64,000 bases of DNA from DYRB01 sp963802205 (GCA_963802205.1 CAWDHW010000005.1:1-64000), one strand, 5' to 3'; shown: positions 1 through 12,478, counted from the stretch's first letter. Made by a program: numbers and translations. The notes: generated by a model from the letters alone, not told the origin.

Positions 1-2896
1 CAGGCCATGGCCCTGTTGCCCCAGTCGGTACAGACCCAAGGGGTGGATGTCCAGCAGAAGACCAGTACCTTCCTGATGATACTGGCCTTCTTCTCCCCGG
101 AGGGGCGCTACGACTCCGATTTCATCTCCAACTACACCAACACCCAGGTCCTGAGCACCATCGCCCGGATCAATGGGGCCAATCAAGCCGCCATCTTCGG
201 CGTCCCCGAATATGCCATGCGCATCTGGCTCAATTGGACCGCATGGCCCAGCTCGGGGTTACGAGCCACGAAATTACCACCGTCGTCCAGCAGCAGAATA
301 AGGCGTTCGCCGTTGGCTGCATCGGCGAAGCACCTTCTCCCCACCCGGTCCCGCAGACCTTTCTCGTGACCACCGGGACGGTCACCGAGCCGGCCGAATT
401 TGACGATATGATCGTGTGGCGCAGAAAGGACGCGCCATGGTGCGGTGGTCAAGGATGTCGGCTCCGCGCAACTTGGCGCCCAGAATTATTCCCTGCGCAC
501 CCGGTACCAGGGCAAGGCGGCGCCACCTGATCGCGGTCTATCAGCAGCCAGGGGCCAATGCCCTGGAGATCTCGAAGGAGGTGCGCGCCACCCTGGAAGA
601 GCTGAAGAAAATATTTCCGCCGGCCTGGACTAGGCCGGGGTCCTTGATACCACCCTTTTAGCGCACGCTTCCATTAAAGAGGTGGTGCATACCTTCTTTG
701 AGGCGGTGGCGCTGGTGGTGCTGGTGGTTTTCTTTTTCTCCAGAGTCCGGGCGACGATCATTCCCATTCTCGCCGTTCCCATTGCCATTATCGGTACCTA
801 TGCGGGATTCTCGCCCTCGGCTTCTCCACCAATATGCTGACCCTGTTCGGGATGATCCTGGCCATTGGTCTGGTGGTCGATGATGCCATCATTGTTGTCG
901 AAAATGTGGAACACAATATGGCCACTTACGGTATGACGCCCATTGAGGCCGCCAAAAAGGCAATGCAGGAGTTGTCCGGCGCGCTGGTGGCCATCGTGCT
1001 GGTACTGGGTTCTGTCTTTCTTCCCATCACCTTTCTCGGCGGTATGACCGGTATTCTCTACAAGCAGTTTGCCGTCACCATTGCCATTTCCATGACCCTG
1101 TCCGGGGTAGTGGCACTGACCCTGTCACCGGCTCTGGCGGCCCGGATCCTTCAACCCGGCCATCAAGAAAAAAAAGGATTTTTCAAGTGGTTTGAAAACA
1201 CCTTTGCCCGCCTGACTGATCTCTATGTGGGCGGGGTACGTTGGCTGATCAATCATAAATTGGTGGGGATTAGTCTTTTTGGTGGGGTGATTGTGGCCAT
1301 TATTGTGCTTTTCAAAATCGTTCCGGGAAGTTTTCGTGCCTGAGGAAGATCAGGGCTATCTCTTTGCCGGCTCGATCATGCCTGATGCCGCCAGCCTGCA
1401 GCGCACCAAGAGGTCAGCAATCAGGCCGCGACGATCCTGCGAGCCCATCCGGCAGTGGACAACGTCTCCCAGTGGATGAAGTCAGGCCCCCATCGACTCC
1501 CAGTTGAAGACCAATTTCGGCCTCCTGTTCGTAGCGCTGAAAGACTACGAGCAGCGCCAGTCCCCAGCCCTGTCGGCGGACGCCGTCATCGCCGATGGCC
1601 ACCGCAAGTTCTACGCAATCCAGAGTGGCCTGGTGGTCCCGGTCAACCCGCCGGCCATCCCGGGACTCGGCGTCACCGCCGGTTTCCAGATGTGGATCGA
1701 GCAAAAGGGCGCCGGCACCTACGGACAGCTCTATGAAGTGGATCAGAAGATCCTGGCGAAGGCCAAGACGCGGCCCGAACTGGCGGGGGTCTCCACCACG
1801 GTCCGCGCCAATGGCCAGCAACTGCTGGCGGACGTCGATCGGGAGAAGGCCGAGATCCTCGGCGTCCCGGTCCAGGAGGTCTACAGCACCCTCCAGACCA
1901 TGTTCGGGTCCCTCTATGTGAGCCAGTTCCCGAAGGACTCACGCCTCTACCAGGTGGTCCTCCAGGCCGAACCCGAGTACCCGGATGAGCCCGGAAGACA
2001 TCGGGAAATTCTATGTCCGCAACAAGGAGGGCAAGATGATCCCCCTCTCGGCCCTGGTCACGGCACGCTATACGATAGGGCCGGACCTGGTGACGCGGTT
2101 CAACAACTACCCGGCCATCGCCATCAACGGTTCACCGGCCCCCGGGGTCAGCTCCGGCGATGCCCTGGCCGCGATCCGCGCCATTGCCGAAGAGGTCCTG
2201 CCCTCGGGTTACGGCTTCGACTGGGCCGGCGAGGCCCGCGAGGAGGTCAGTTCGGGCTCGACCTCGGCCATCGCCTTCGTCTTTGGGCTGATCTTCGTCT
2301 TCCTGATCCTGTCGGCCCAGTACGAGAGCTGGTCCCTGCCGGTGGGGGTCATGATGGCTGTGCCCTTCGCCATCCTGGGAGCCCTGGTCGCCATTGCCCT
2401 GCGCGGCATCGACAACGACCTCTACTTTCAGATCGGGCTCTTGACCCTGGTCGGGCTGGCGGCCAAGAACGCCATCCTCATCGTCGAGTTCGCCGTCGAG
2501 TTGCACCGCAAGGAGGGTCTGTCCCTGTTCGATGCCGCGGCCGAGGCGGCAAGGCTGCGTCTGCGGCCCATCGTCATGACATCCTTTGCCTTCGTGCTCG
2601 GCACCCTGCCGCTCGCCATCGCCACCGGGGCCTCGGCCAACAGCCGCCACTCCATCGGGACCGGCGTCATCGGTGGAACCCTGGTCGCCACTGTGGTCGC
2701 CATCTTCTTCATCCCGATGTTCTATTGGCTGCTGGGGACCCTGAGTGCGCGGATCTTCGGCGGCCCCAAGGGCGACGCCGCGACCAGCGTGGAATCGCCG
2801 CCTGGGGCCCTGATCGCCGCGGCCCCCGTGCTGGACGCCGCCGTCCCCACGGCACCGCTGCCCGAGCCCCAGCCCGCGCCGCGAGGGGACCACTGA
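1..2896 (+). pseudogene. RND (HAE1/AcrB-like) multidrug efflux inner-membrane pump, 5'-truncated by window edge and multiply frameshifted
   Basis: Proton-driven RND efflux pump of the AcrB/MexB type, which would pair with a periplasmic adaptor (probably upstream of the window) and the outer-membrane factor directly downstream. Reading begins around AcrB residue 85 (ALLPQSVQTQGV) and continues through recognisable pump segments: TM4 with the proton-relay motif GLVVDDAIIVVENVE near 870-910, the segment VPEEDQGYLFAG near 1336-1370, and an intact C-terminal third (about 1985-2896) with AQYESWSLPVGVMM and GLAAKNAILIVEFAVELH. The frame changes many times before 834 (about 230, 412, 440, 520, 630-830), again near 1336 and 1410-1500, and once more near 1980. 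Bases 650-1340 also look AT-richer than the rest. No single frame can give a functional pump. This density of lesions exceeds anything else in the window, so real decay or a misassembly is likelier here than simple read error. Confidence 0.85.
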
Positions 2897-2897
2897 G

Positions 2898-4415
2898 ATG
2901 ACCAAGACCCTTGCCGGCCCCAGGGCCGTGTCCCTGCTCGTCGCCGTCCTGACTGCGGCGCTGCCGCTCGCCGGCTGCATGGTCGGCCCCGACTATGTGC
3001 GTCCCCAGGTCGCGGCCCCGGCGGAATACCGCTTCCAACTCCCGGAGGCCAAGGAGACCGCCAACACCGAATGGTGGCGGCTGTTCCGCGACCCGGTGCT
3101 CGACGACCTGATCGTTCAGGCCCTGGCCCACAACTGGAGCGCGAAGATCGCCGCCGCCAACATCGAGGCGGCCGCCGCCGCCCTGACCCAGGCGCGGGCC
3201 CCGCTCTACCCCCAGGTCGGCTACAACGGCCAGGGACTGCGCGAACGTGTCTCCGAGGACACCGCCACCCCGGTCCCAAGCACCATCGCCAATCCCCAGT
3301 CCCAGTTCCAGATCCTCGCCGGGGCCTCATGGGAGATCGACCTGTGGGGGCGCATCCGTCGTCAGAGCGAGGCGGCGCGGGCCGACCTGTTGGCTACCGT
3401 CGAGGCCCGGCGCGGGGTCATCCTGTCCCTGGTGGGAGCGGTGGCGAGCAGCTACATCCAGCTCCTCGGGCTGGACGAACAACTGGCGGTTTCCAAGAAG
3501 ACCCAGGCCACCTACGCGGAGTCGTTGCACCTGTTCGAGCTTCAGTTCAAGTACGGCCAGGTCTCGGAGATGGCCGTGGCCCAGGCCCAATCCCAGTACC
3601 AGACCGCCAGCGCCCAGATCCCCAGCCTGGAACGCCAGATCGCCCAGACCGAAAACGCCCTGTCGCTCCTGCTCGGGCGCAACCCGGGGCCCATCCCGCG
3701 CGGCCTGACCGTCCAGACCCTGGTCCCGCCGCCTGTCCCCGCCGGGGTGCCCTCGGAGTTACTGGCGCGCCGGCCGGACATCCTCCAGGCGGAGCAGCAG
3801 TTGATCGCCGCCAACGCCCAGATCGGCGCGGCCAAGGCCCTCTATTTCCCGACCATCTCCCTGACCGGGGCCCTGGGCGGGGCCAGCGCCCAGCTCTCCG
3901 GCCTGTTCAGCGGCCCGGCCCACACCTGGAACTTCGCCGGGGCCGTCGTTGGGCCCATCTTCACCGCCGGGTCCGTCAGCGGCCAGGTCGCCCAGGCCGA
4001 AGCGGTGCAGAAGGCCGCCATTGGCAACTACCAGCAGGTCATCCAGGCCGCCTTCGGCGATGTCTCCAACGCCCTGATCGACCGTCAGAAACTCGCCGAG
4101 CAGACCATCGTCCAGCACAAGCTGGTAGTGGCCCTGCGAAACTATGCCCGCCTCGCCAACCTCCAGTACGACGGGGGCTATGTCCCCTACTCCACCGTCC
4201 TACAGGCCGATCAGCAACTCTTCCCGGCGGAACTCAACCTGGCCGCCACCCGCGCCGCCAGCCTCTCGGCCCTGGTGAGTATCTACCAGGCCATGGGCGG
4301 GGGTTGGGTGGACGCCGCAGCAGCCCAGGCACCGGCGCCGGTGCGGGGCAAGGGGCCCTTTGCCCCGGCGATACCCTTGGGGCCAGAGGTTCCGGCGGCG
4401 GGTAAGGCCGGTTAG
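2898..4415 (+). CDS. RND efflux system outer-membrane lipoprotein, NodT/OprM family
   Basis: Outer-membrane factor forming the trimeric TolC-like exit channel of a tripartite efflux pump. The 505-residue protein starts with a lipoprotein signal ending in LPLAGC (Cys27), followed by the family hallmark MVGPDYVRP. Two OEP repeats follow, including the typical TEWWRLFRDPVLDDLI, ASWEIDLWGRIRRQSEAARA and LLARRPDILQAEQQLIAANA. The length is normal for the family. It starts one base after the pump stop codon, so it belongs to the same operon. It is fully open although the pump gene is broken, so it may now serve another pump or be a remnant. Its 3' end overlaps the convergent hydrolase gene by 4 bp. 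Confidence 0.93.
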   Translation: MTKTLAGPRAVSLLVAVLTAALPLAGCMVGPDYVRPQVAAPAEYRFQLPEAKETANTEWWRLFRDPVLDDLIVQALAHNWSAKIAAANIEAAAAALTQARAPLYPQVGYNGQGLRERVSEDTATPVPSTIANPQSQFQILAGASWEIDLWGRIRRQSEAARADLLATVEARRGVILSLVGAVASSYIQLLGLDEQLAVSKKTQATYAESLHLFELQFKYGQVSEMAVAQAQSQYQTASAQIPSLERQIAQTENALSLLLGRNPGPIPRGLTVQTLVPPPVPAGVPSELLARRPDILQAEQQLIAANAQIGAAKALYFPTISLTGALGGASAQLSGLFSGPAHTWNFAGAVVGPIFTAGSVSGQVAQAEAVQKAAIGNYQQVIQAAFGDVSNALIDRQKLAEQTIVQHKLVVALRNYARLANLQYDGGYVPYSTVLQADQQLFPAELNLAATRAASLSALVSIYQAMGGGWVDAAAAQAPAPVRGKGPFAPAIPLGPEVPAAGKAG

Positions 4416-5080
4416 GCCGATTCTGTCCCTTTGCCTGGTGGCTGTGAACAAGGCCCAAGGGCACGCACAAAGGCCAGCAACTCCCCCGCCGCCAGGTCCA
4501 GGTTGGCCTCCCAGGTTCGACCCGAAACCTTGGTGGGCTTGAAGCTGTGTTCCCCGTCCGGGACCCACAGCAACCGCGCCGCCGGACTCAGCGGATACGC
4601 CGCCACCTCCTCGGGCCGACCGAAGGGATCGCGGGTCCCCTGGCAGATCAGAGTCGGGGTGCGCAAGGCGGCGAGGTGCGCGGTGCGCAGGCGCTTAGGG
4701 TCCCCTGGCGGGTGGAACGGGTAGCCAAGGCAAACGAGCCCGGCGGCCCCCACCTCGTCGGCGATCAGGCTGGCGATGCGCCCACCCATGGACTTGCCGC
4801 CGATGAACAGCCGCGGCGAGTCCAGCCCTTGCGCCAGGACCGCGGCGATGGCCTGGTGCCAGGCCGCGCGCAGGACGGGTTCGCGGTCCGGCGGTCGGCG
4901 TCGCCCACTGCGGGCTATTTTGGCCATGTAGGGAAACGCGAAACGGGTGACCCCGACACCGCCCTCCGCCAGGACCCGGGCGATGTGGCTGAGGAAGGGC
5001 GAAGCGGGGCCCTCCCCTGCCCCATGGGCCAGGATCAGATGGTGTCGTGCGTCGGAGGGTCCGTCGAACAGGTCAGGCAT
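4412..5080 (-). CDS. alpha/beta hydrolase, KANL3/Tex30-like (dienelactone-hydrolase-related)
   Basis: Small cytoplasmic alpha/beta hydrolase of 222 residues with no signal peptide. The N-terminal strand leads to HLILAHGAGEG, the oxyanion-hole region. The nucleophile elbow is GGKSMGG (Ser of G-x-S-x-G). The acid is probably the Asp in CQGTRDPFG, and the catalytic His lies in VPDGEHSFKP. This arrangement matches the KANL3/Tex30 family seen in many proteobacteria; the physiological substrate is unknown. The ATG at 5080 gives the normal family N-terminus. The gene is convergent with, and overlaps by 4 bp, the outer-membrane factor gene, and is divergent from the quinone reductase gene. Confidence 0.8.
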   Translation of the reverse strand: MPDLFDGPSDARHHLILAHGAGEGPASPFLSHIARVLAEGGVGVTRFAFPYMAKIARSGRRRPPDREPVLRAAWHQAIAAVLAQGLDSPRLFIGGKSMGGRIASLIADEVGAAGLVCLGYPFHPPGDPKRLRTAHLAALRTPTLICQGTRDPFGRPEEVAAYPLSPAARLLWVPDGEHSFKPTKVSGRTWEANLDLAAGELLAFVRALGPCSQPPGKGTESA

Positions 5081-5188
5081 GGCGGCCTCGGAGTAACCAG
5101 GGGGTTGTCAGACTGCCCGTAAGGGGCCATCTTTGCGACTGCGGCCGGATAATCCCGGAGTTTGAGCCCTGCGACGGCGGAGACAAGC

Positions 5189-6184
5189 ATGCGCGCAATC
5201 GAGATACGAGAGACGGGCGGTCCCGAGGTTCTGCAATTGGTGGAGCGCCCCAGGCCGGTGGTTGCGAGTCCGACGGATGTCCTGGTGCGCCTGGCGGCGG
5301 CCGGGGTCAATCCGGTGGACACCAAGATCCGCAGCCGCGGCCCCCTGATCCCCGACGGGCTGCCCATGGTCCCCGGGTGCGACGGGGCCGGGGTGGTCGA
5401 GTCGGTCGGGGCGCAGGTCGGCGGACTCAAGCCGGGGGACGCGGTCTGGCTCTGCCACGGTGGCCTAGGCGGGCCCGTGGGCAATTACGCCGAGTACATC
5501 CTCGCGGACGCCGCCGGAGTGCGCCTCAAACCCGCCACCCTGGGATTTGCCGAGGCCGCCGCCGCGCCCCTGGTCCTGATCACCGCCTGGGAGGCCCTGT
5601 TCGACCGCGGCCGGATTACGCCCGGGCAGACGGTACTGATCCACGCTGGGGCGGGCGGGGTCGGCCATGTCGCCATCCAACTCGCACACCTGGCGGGTGC
5701 CCGGGTGGCGGCTACCGTGAGCGGCCCGGAGAAGGCCGATCTGGTCCACGCCCTGGGGGCTGAGTGCGCCATCAATTACCGCGAGGAGGACCTGGTGGAG
5801 TCGGTCATGGACTGGACCGGTGGGCGCGGGGTGGACCTCGCCTTCGACACCGTTGGCCCGGAGGTCTTTCGCCGCACCCTGCCGGCCATGGCCCACTATG
5901 GCACCCTGGTGACCATCCTCGACCCCGGGGCAGACCAGGACCTCAAGGAGGCGCGCAACCGGAACTTAAGCCTCGGCTTCGTGTTGATGCTGACCCCCAT
6001 GCTGCGCGACCTGCCGCAAGCCCGCGCCCACCAGGGCGAGATCCTCGACCGCTGCGCGGCGCACATCGAACGCGGCAACCTGCGTATCCGTATCGGCGGC
6101 ACCTTCCCCCTGGCTGAGGCCGCGGAGGCCCACCGCCATATCGAGGCGGGGCATACCAGCGGCAAGCTGGTACTGACCCTATGA
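5189..6184 (+). CDS. NADPH:quinone reductase / zinc-type alcohol dehydrogenase-like MDR protein
   Basis: Medium-chain dehydrogenase/reductase of the zeta-crystallin (quinone oxidoreductase) branch; expected to pass two electrons from NADPH to quinones or enone-type substrates. It has the GroES-like N-terminal domain (AAAGVNPVDTKIRSRG, PGCDGAGVVESVG) and a Rossmann domain with the NADPH loop IHAGAGGVGHVAIQLA, and ends in SGKLVLTL. The zinc-ligand cysteines of true alcohol dehydrogenases are absent, which favours the quinone reductase branch. A TTG at 5162 would add nine residues, but the ATG at 5189 has a GGCGGAGA Shine-Dalgarno-like stretch just upstream and gives the family N-terminus MRAIEIRETGG. 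Exact substrate unknown. Confidence 0.85.
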   Translation: MRAIEIRETGGPEVLQLVERPRPVVASPTDVLVRLAAAGVNPVDTKIRSRGPLIPDGLPMVPGCDGAGVVESVGAQVGGLKPGDAVWLCHGGLGGPVGNYAEYILADAAGVRLKPATLGFAEAAAAPLVLITAWEALFDRGRITPGQTVLIHAGAGGVGHVAIQLAHLAGARVAATVSGPEKADLVHALGAECAINYREEDLVESVMDWTGGRGVDLAFDTVGPEVFRRTLPAMAHYGTLVTILDPGADQDLKEARNRNLSLGFVLMLTPMLRDLPQARAHQGEILDRCAAHIERGNLRIRIGGTFPLAEAAEAHRHIEAGHTSGKLVLTL

Positions 6185-6233
6185 AGGGCCCCCATCGCTG
6201 CCGTGCCAGCCCGCCCTATTACCTGTAGCGGCC

Positions 6234-6758
6234 ATGCTGCGCATCGCCATCCTCGCGGACACCCACGGACAGATCGACGACCGGATCCTGGCCGTGGTGG
6301 CCGAATGCGATATCGCCGTTCACGGGGGCGACGTCGGCAACGCCAAGATCCTGCACCAACTGCAACCCAGATCCGGGCGGGTGGTGGCTGTGTCCGGCAA
6401 CAATGACACGGAGCGCAAATGGCCGATGGCGCAGCACGACCTCCTCGCCTGCCTCTCGCCCGAGGCCACCCTGGACCTCCCCGGCGGAACCCTGTGCCTG
6501 GTCCACGGCCATCAGACCGCGGCGCGTGGGCGCCACGCCAGGCTGCGCCACCGCTATCCGGATGCCCGGGTGGTGGTGTATGGCCACAGCCACCGCCTGG
6601 TCACCGACCTGGACGCCGAGCCCTGGATCCTCAATCCGGGGGCGGCGGGGCGGGAACGCACCTACGGCGGGCCCTCTTGCATCGTCCTGACGGTGGGCGC
6701 CCCCGACTGGACCCTGGAGATCTGCCGCTTTGAACCGGACCGACGCCGATCCAGGTGA
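6234..6758 (+). CDS. YfcE/MJ0936-family metallophosphoesterase
   Basis: Calcineurin-like phosphodiesterase of 174 residues, a typical length for the YfcE/MJ0936 group of two-metal enzymes that hydrolyse phosphodiesters in vitro. The metal-binding signature is complete and in order: DTHGQ (residues about 9-13), HGGDVGN, GNND, VHGHQ and YGHSH, with NPGAAGRERTYG near the C-terminus. It begins 49 bp after the quinone reductase gene on the same strand, so cotranscription is possible. The natural substrate is not predictable. Confidence 0.88.
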   Translation: MLRIAILADTHGQIDDRILAVVAECDIAVHGGDVGNAKILHQLQPRSGRVVAVSGNNDTERKWPMAQHDLLACLSPEATLDLPGGTLCLVHGHQTAARGRHARLRHRYPDARVVVYGHSHRLVTDLDAEPWILNPGAAGRERTYGGPSCIVLTVGAPDWTLEICRFEPDRRRSR

Positions 6759-6914
6759 GGACGGGTTTGAGGGGATACCGCGGACCTGAACCTGGTACCG
6801 TCAGTCACCAGGGCGCCAGAATCTACCGGACCGAGTCGCCGGTCCTTGCCCCTTCGATCCCGGTTTTGTGTTAGAAGACAACCAGTTTACTTGAGACCCT
6901 CTGGAGCCATCGCG

Positions 6915-9104
<2,190 letters not shown>

Positions 9105-9133
9105 TCGCCATGGCACTGGGTCCCGCAACCCCG

Positions 9134-9161
9134 CCTGCGGGCTAAGTGCAGCCCCCGCAGG
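9134..9161. terminator. hairpin between convergent amylase and waaA genes
   Basis: Perfect 8-bp inverted repeat CCTGCGGG...CCCGCAGG with a 12-nt loop, lying between the stop codons of two convergent genes. Neither side has a clear T-tract, so it is only a candidate bidirectional terminator. Confidence 0.4.
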
Positions 9162-9176
9162 TCCAGCTCCGTCCAA

Positions 9177-10462
9177 TTAGCGGAGTCCGGCACCATCGCC
9201 TCGCCCGAGCAACCCATCCACCAGCGCCAACAATCGCGGCAGGGCCCCGCGGTTTTCCAACATGACCCTCCGGCCGTTCTCTCCGACCCGGGCGCGCTCC
9301 GCTGCGTCGTTGAGCCAGGTACAGAGTTGGCGGGTCAGTCCCGCGGCGTCCTGGACCTGGACCGCGGCCCCCTCCTCCACCATCAGACGGGTGATCGTGG
9401 CGAAATTGAAACTGTAGGGGCCTATGACGGCCGGGACCCCGACCACGGCCGCCTCCAGGAGATTGTGGCCCCCGGTCTTGACCAGACTGCCGCCGATGAA
9501 GGCGACATCGGCCACGGCGATGAAGGTCTGTAGCTCCCCCATGGTATCGCCCAGGTAGACCGCCGTCTGGACCGTGCAGGGGTCACGGTGGCTGCGCCGG
9601 GCCAGGGTCAGGCCCGCCCGCCGGACCAGCCCGGCCACCGAGTCGAAGCGCTCCGGGTGGCGCGGGACCAGCACCAGCAGGGCATTGGGCAAGACCGCAC
9701 GCACCTTGGCGTGGACAGCCAGCAGAAGCTCCTCCTCCCCCTCGTGCGTGCTGGCGGCGACCCACACCGGGCGACCGCAGCACCATAGCCGACGCAGGAC
9801 ATCCGCCTGCTCCCTCAGACTGGCGGGCAGATGCAGATCGAACTTGATGCTGCCGGTGACCTGGACCCGCCCGGTGGGGCCCCCAGGTCGATAAAGCGCT
9901 GGGCGTCCGCCTGCGCCTGGGCGGCGATGAGGGTGAAGCGGGCAAAGGTCTCCCGGGCAAAGGCCCCGACCTGGGCATAGCCCTTGGCGGAGCGGGCGGA
10001 CAGGCGGGCATTGGCCAGGACCACGGGGATGCCGCGGCGCCTGCACTCACCCAGCAGGTTTGGCCAGACCTCGGTCTCCATGACCAGGACCAGGCGCGGT
10101 TTCACAGCGTCCAGGAAGCGCCGCACCGCGGGCTTGAGGTCGAAGGGGGTGTAGACGTGACGGACGCGGTCCTCGAACAGGACGCGCAGCCGGGCCGAAC
10201 CCGTCGGCGTGGTGGTGGTCACCATGACGCCTTCTGCGGGGTAGCGCTCCAGCAGGTGGCGGATCACCGGCTGGCTCGCCTGGACCTCCCCTACCGAAAC
10301 GGCGTGGATCCAGACCCCGGCCCGCAGGTCCGCGCTGTTGTAGTAGCCCAGGCGCTCGCCCCAGCGCTCCCGATAGGCCGGCTGGCGCCGGCTGCGCCAG
10401 AGCAGACGCAGCAGGGCGAAGGGCAAGACCAGATAAAGCAGTAGGTTATAGAAAACGTGCAC
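9177..10462 (-). pseudogene. waaA: 3-deoxy-D-manno-octulosonic acid (Kdo) transferase WaaA (GT30), one apparent frameshift
   Basis: Transfers Kdo from CMP-Kdo to lipid IVA at the inner face of the cytoplasmic membrane, an essential step in LPS core assembly. The joined product is about 428 residues, normal for WaaA. It has an N-terminal membrane anchor (YNLLLYLVLPFALLRLLW), the GERLG motif carrying the catalytic Glu, IHAVSVGEVQAS, METEVWPNL, ANARLSARS, and in the second half GSIKFD, AASTHEGEEE and GGHNLLEAA. The frame breaks near 9880 in a G/C-rich run (LGAPPG to GRVQV); adding one base restores it. The GTG at 10462, preceded by AAGGAA, gives the standard N-terminus. As an essential gene with a single fixable indel, it is more likely a sequence error than a true pseudogene. 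It is last in the LPS cluster. Confidence 0.88.
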
Positions 10463-10560
10463 TAGGGTTCCTTGAGGGACTGACGACGTTTCAAATGGGT
10501 TGCCATTTATGCGCTGCACAAGGGCCGGGGATTCCCGGTGCGATGACTGGCGAAGCCTCG

Positions 10561-11325
10561 CTAGATGGGCCCTTCCGCCAGGCGCCGCCGCCACTCCGCC
10601 AAGGCCGGCTTGGGGGAGTCCTTCATGGCCAGCTTCCACCAGTAGCCGATCAGGTTGTCCCCATACGAGATCGCCTTACGCGGCAGGACCAGGGGGTGGT
10701 CTTCCGGGGTCGCCGCCCCGCGCAGGCAGGTGGTGGCACTCGTATAGCCCGCGGCCGCCGCCGCCCGTACCGCCCCCAGGTCGAAGCTGCCGAAGGGATA
10801 GCACAGGTGCCGGACCGGCTCGCCCAACAAGTCCTCCAAGGCCGCCTTGCTGTCCGCCAGCTCGCGGCGCTGGGTCTCCGCCGGGACCTCGGCGAGTTTG
10901 ATGTGGCGCACAGAGTGGGAGCCGATGGTGACACCGCAGGCGCGGATCTCGCGCAGCCGGGCCCCGGACATCAGGGTCGGTATCGGACGCCCGGGCTCGG
11001 CCGCGGACCAGGCCATGGGCCGCCCCAGCCAGCCGCTGATGGCGTAGACGGTCGCCGGGAAGCCATGGCGCTGCAACACCGGGAGGGCGTGCTCGGCGAA
11101 ATTGTCGTAAGCGTCGTCGAAGGTCAGGGACACGGCCCGCTCTGGGGTCGGGGCCTCGCCCCGAAGACAGGCCAGTGCCTGGTCCAGGTCCAGGACGCGG
11201 TAGCCGAAGTGGCGCAGCAGGGCCATCTGCCGACCGAAACGTCCGGCGTCGCAGTAGTTGGCCCTGTGGGCCCGCATGGGATTGAAGCGCCCGACCTGGT
11301 GGTACATGAGGATGGAGATGCCCAT
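10561..11325 (-). CDS. polysaccharide deacetylase (CE4/NodB-like) family protein
   Basis: NodB-fold metal-dependent deacetylase of about 254 residues. Motif 1 is visible as LTFDDAYDNF (TFDD), motif 2 as GSHSVRH (H-S-x-x-H) and a later motif as CYPFGSFD. The N-terminus MGISILMYHQVGRF is typical of the proteins found in LPS and polysaccharide clusters. A GTG at 11331 is possible, but the ATG at 11325 has GAGGTGG at better spacing. It lies just downstream of a GT4 gene and upstream of waaA, so it probably trims N-acetyl groups from a surface glycan. Substrate unknown. Confidence 0.85.
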   Translation of the reverse strand: MGISILMYHQVGRFNPMRAHRANYCDAGRFGRQMALLRHFGYRVLDLDQALACLRGEAPTPERAVSLTFDDAYDNFAEHALPVLQRHGFPATVYAISGWLGRPMAWSAAEPGRPIPTLMSGARLREIRACGVTIGSHSVRHIKLAEVPAETQRRELADSKAALEDLLGEPVRHLCYPFGSFDLGAVRAAAAAGYTSATTCLRGAATPEDHPLVLPRKAISYGDNLIGYWWKLAMKDSPKPALAEWRRRLAEGPI

Positions 11326-11332
11326 GCCCACC

Positions 11333-12478
11333 TCAAACCCCCGCCAGATGGCGGTAAAGGTCCCGGTACTCGCCGAGAATGGCCTCGCGCCCGAACTCCG
11401 CGGTAACCCGATGGCCGCCTTGCTCTACCAGTGCAGCGGCCAGGTCCGGATCGCTCAGGACCGCCTGGATGCCGGCGGCCAGGGCGCCGGGGTCGCCGCA
11501 GGGGACGCACCAGGCGTCCGTGCCGTGATGGGCGATCTCCCGGGCGCCGCGGAACAGGCTGGTCACCAGAGGTCGGCCCCAGGCCCAGGCCTCGAGGATG
11601 ACGTTGCCGAGGGTCTCCTCCTCCAGAGATGGGAAGACCACCAGATCGGCCAGCCGGAAAAATGGCCCGGGATCCGTGTGCCAACCGGCCCAGACGACCC
11701 GCCCGCCGATGCCCAAGTGACAGGCCAGACGTTCCAGTTCCCCGCGCAAGACCCCATCCCCCAACAGGACCAGGCGCAGGGGGCGCCCGGCAACCTCCTC
11801 CGGCAGGGTCGCGAGGGCCTCCAACAGGGTCGCGTGGCCCTTGACCGGGACTAAGCGCCCGGGGGTAAGCAGGACCCAGGCGTCGGCCGGCAGCTTGAGC
11901 CGGTTGCGCAGGGCCGCCACCTCCCCCTCCGCCACCGGTCGGGCGCGCTCGGCGAAGTTGTAGATGTGGAAGACCCGATCCGCCGGGAGGCCCTGGCGGA
12001 TCATCCAGTCGCACAGGCCACGGGTGTTGCCGATCCAGGCGTGGGCGTGGCGATAGGGGGAGAGTTGGTAGTAGCCGCCAAGCCGTGCGATGTGGACAGG
12101 CCCACGCCCGGGGCGCAGGTGGGTCAACCGCGTCGCCCGACCCATGTAGGTCTGGACAATCTCCGGGCGGACCTGGCGGATCAGGCGAGACACCGCGACC
12201 CGCGACCAGGGGTCCCAGACGCTGAGGAAGGGCAGTCGGTGCAGGGGCAGCCCGCCCAAGGCCCCGGAATCCAGCCGGTCCAGGTCGCTGCCGCGGCGAA
12301 TCCCCAGCCCGGCCTGGGCCCCGATCTCACCCAGGGCCGCAGCGAAACGGATGAACCAGCGCTCGGCCCCGCCCAGGGCCTTGCTGCCGACCAGTTGCAG
12401 GCTCGGCGGCCAGGTCGGGAGGTCGGCCTTCAGGCCGACAGCAGTGTCTGACAATTGCAGGTTGACCGGATCGCTCAC
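11333..12478 (-). CDS. glycosyltransferase family 4 (GT-B)
   Basis: Retaining GT-B glycosyltransferase of 381 residues acting on a nucleotide-sugar donor in LPS or O-antigen synthesis. The C-terminal half has the GT4 pattern: LLTPGRLVPVKGHATLLEAL, LVLLGDGVLRGELERLA, VVFPSLEEETLGNVILEAWA and SLFRGAREI, with the E-x7-E type donor-site glutamates. The N-terminal domain contains GAERWFIRFA. It starts with GTG at 12478 and overlaps the upstream GT4 stop by 4 bp (GTGA), implying translational coupling. Donor and acceptor are not predictable. Confidence 0.88.
   Translation of the reverse strand: MSDPVNLQLSDTAVGLKADLPTWPPSLQLVGSKALGGAERWFIRFAAALGEIGAQAGLGIRRGSDLDRLDSGALGGLPLHRLPFLSVWDPWSRVAVSRLIRQVRPEIVQTYMGRATRLTHLRPGRGPVHIARLGGYYQLSPYRHAHAWIGNTRGLCDWMIRQGLPADRVFHIYNFAERARPVAEGEVAALRNRLKLPADAWVLLTPGRLVPVKGHATLLEALATLPEEVAGRPLRLVLLGDGVLRGELERLACHLGIGGRVVWAGWHTDPGPFFRLADLVVFPSLEEETLGNVILEAWAWGRPLVTSLFRGAREIAHHGTDAWCVPCGDPGALAAGIQAVLSDPDLAAALVEQGGHRVTAEFGREAILGEYRDLYRHLAGV

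Noticed and set aside
3071..4405. 444-codon plus-strand frame inside the outer-membrane factor gene
   Set aside because: Alternate-frame shadow of the NodT-family gene; Arg/Pro/Gly-rich with no domain.
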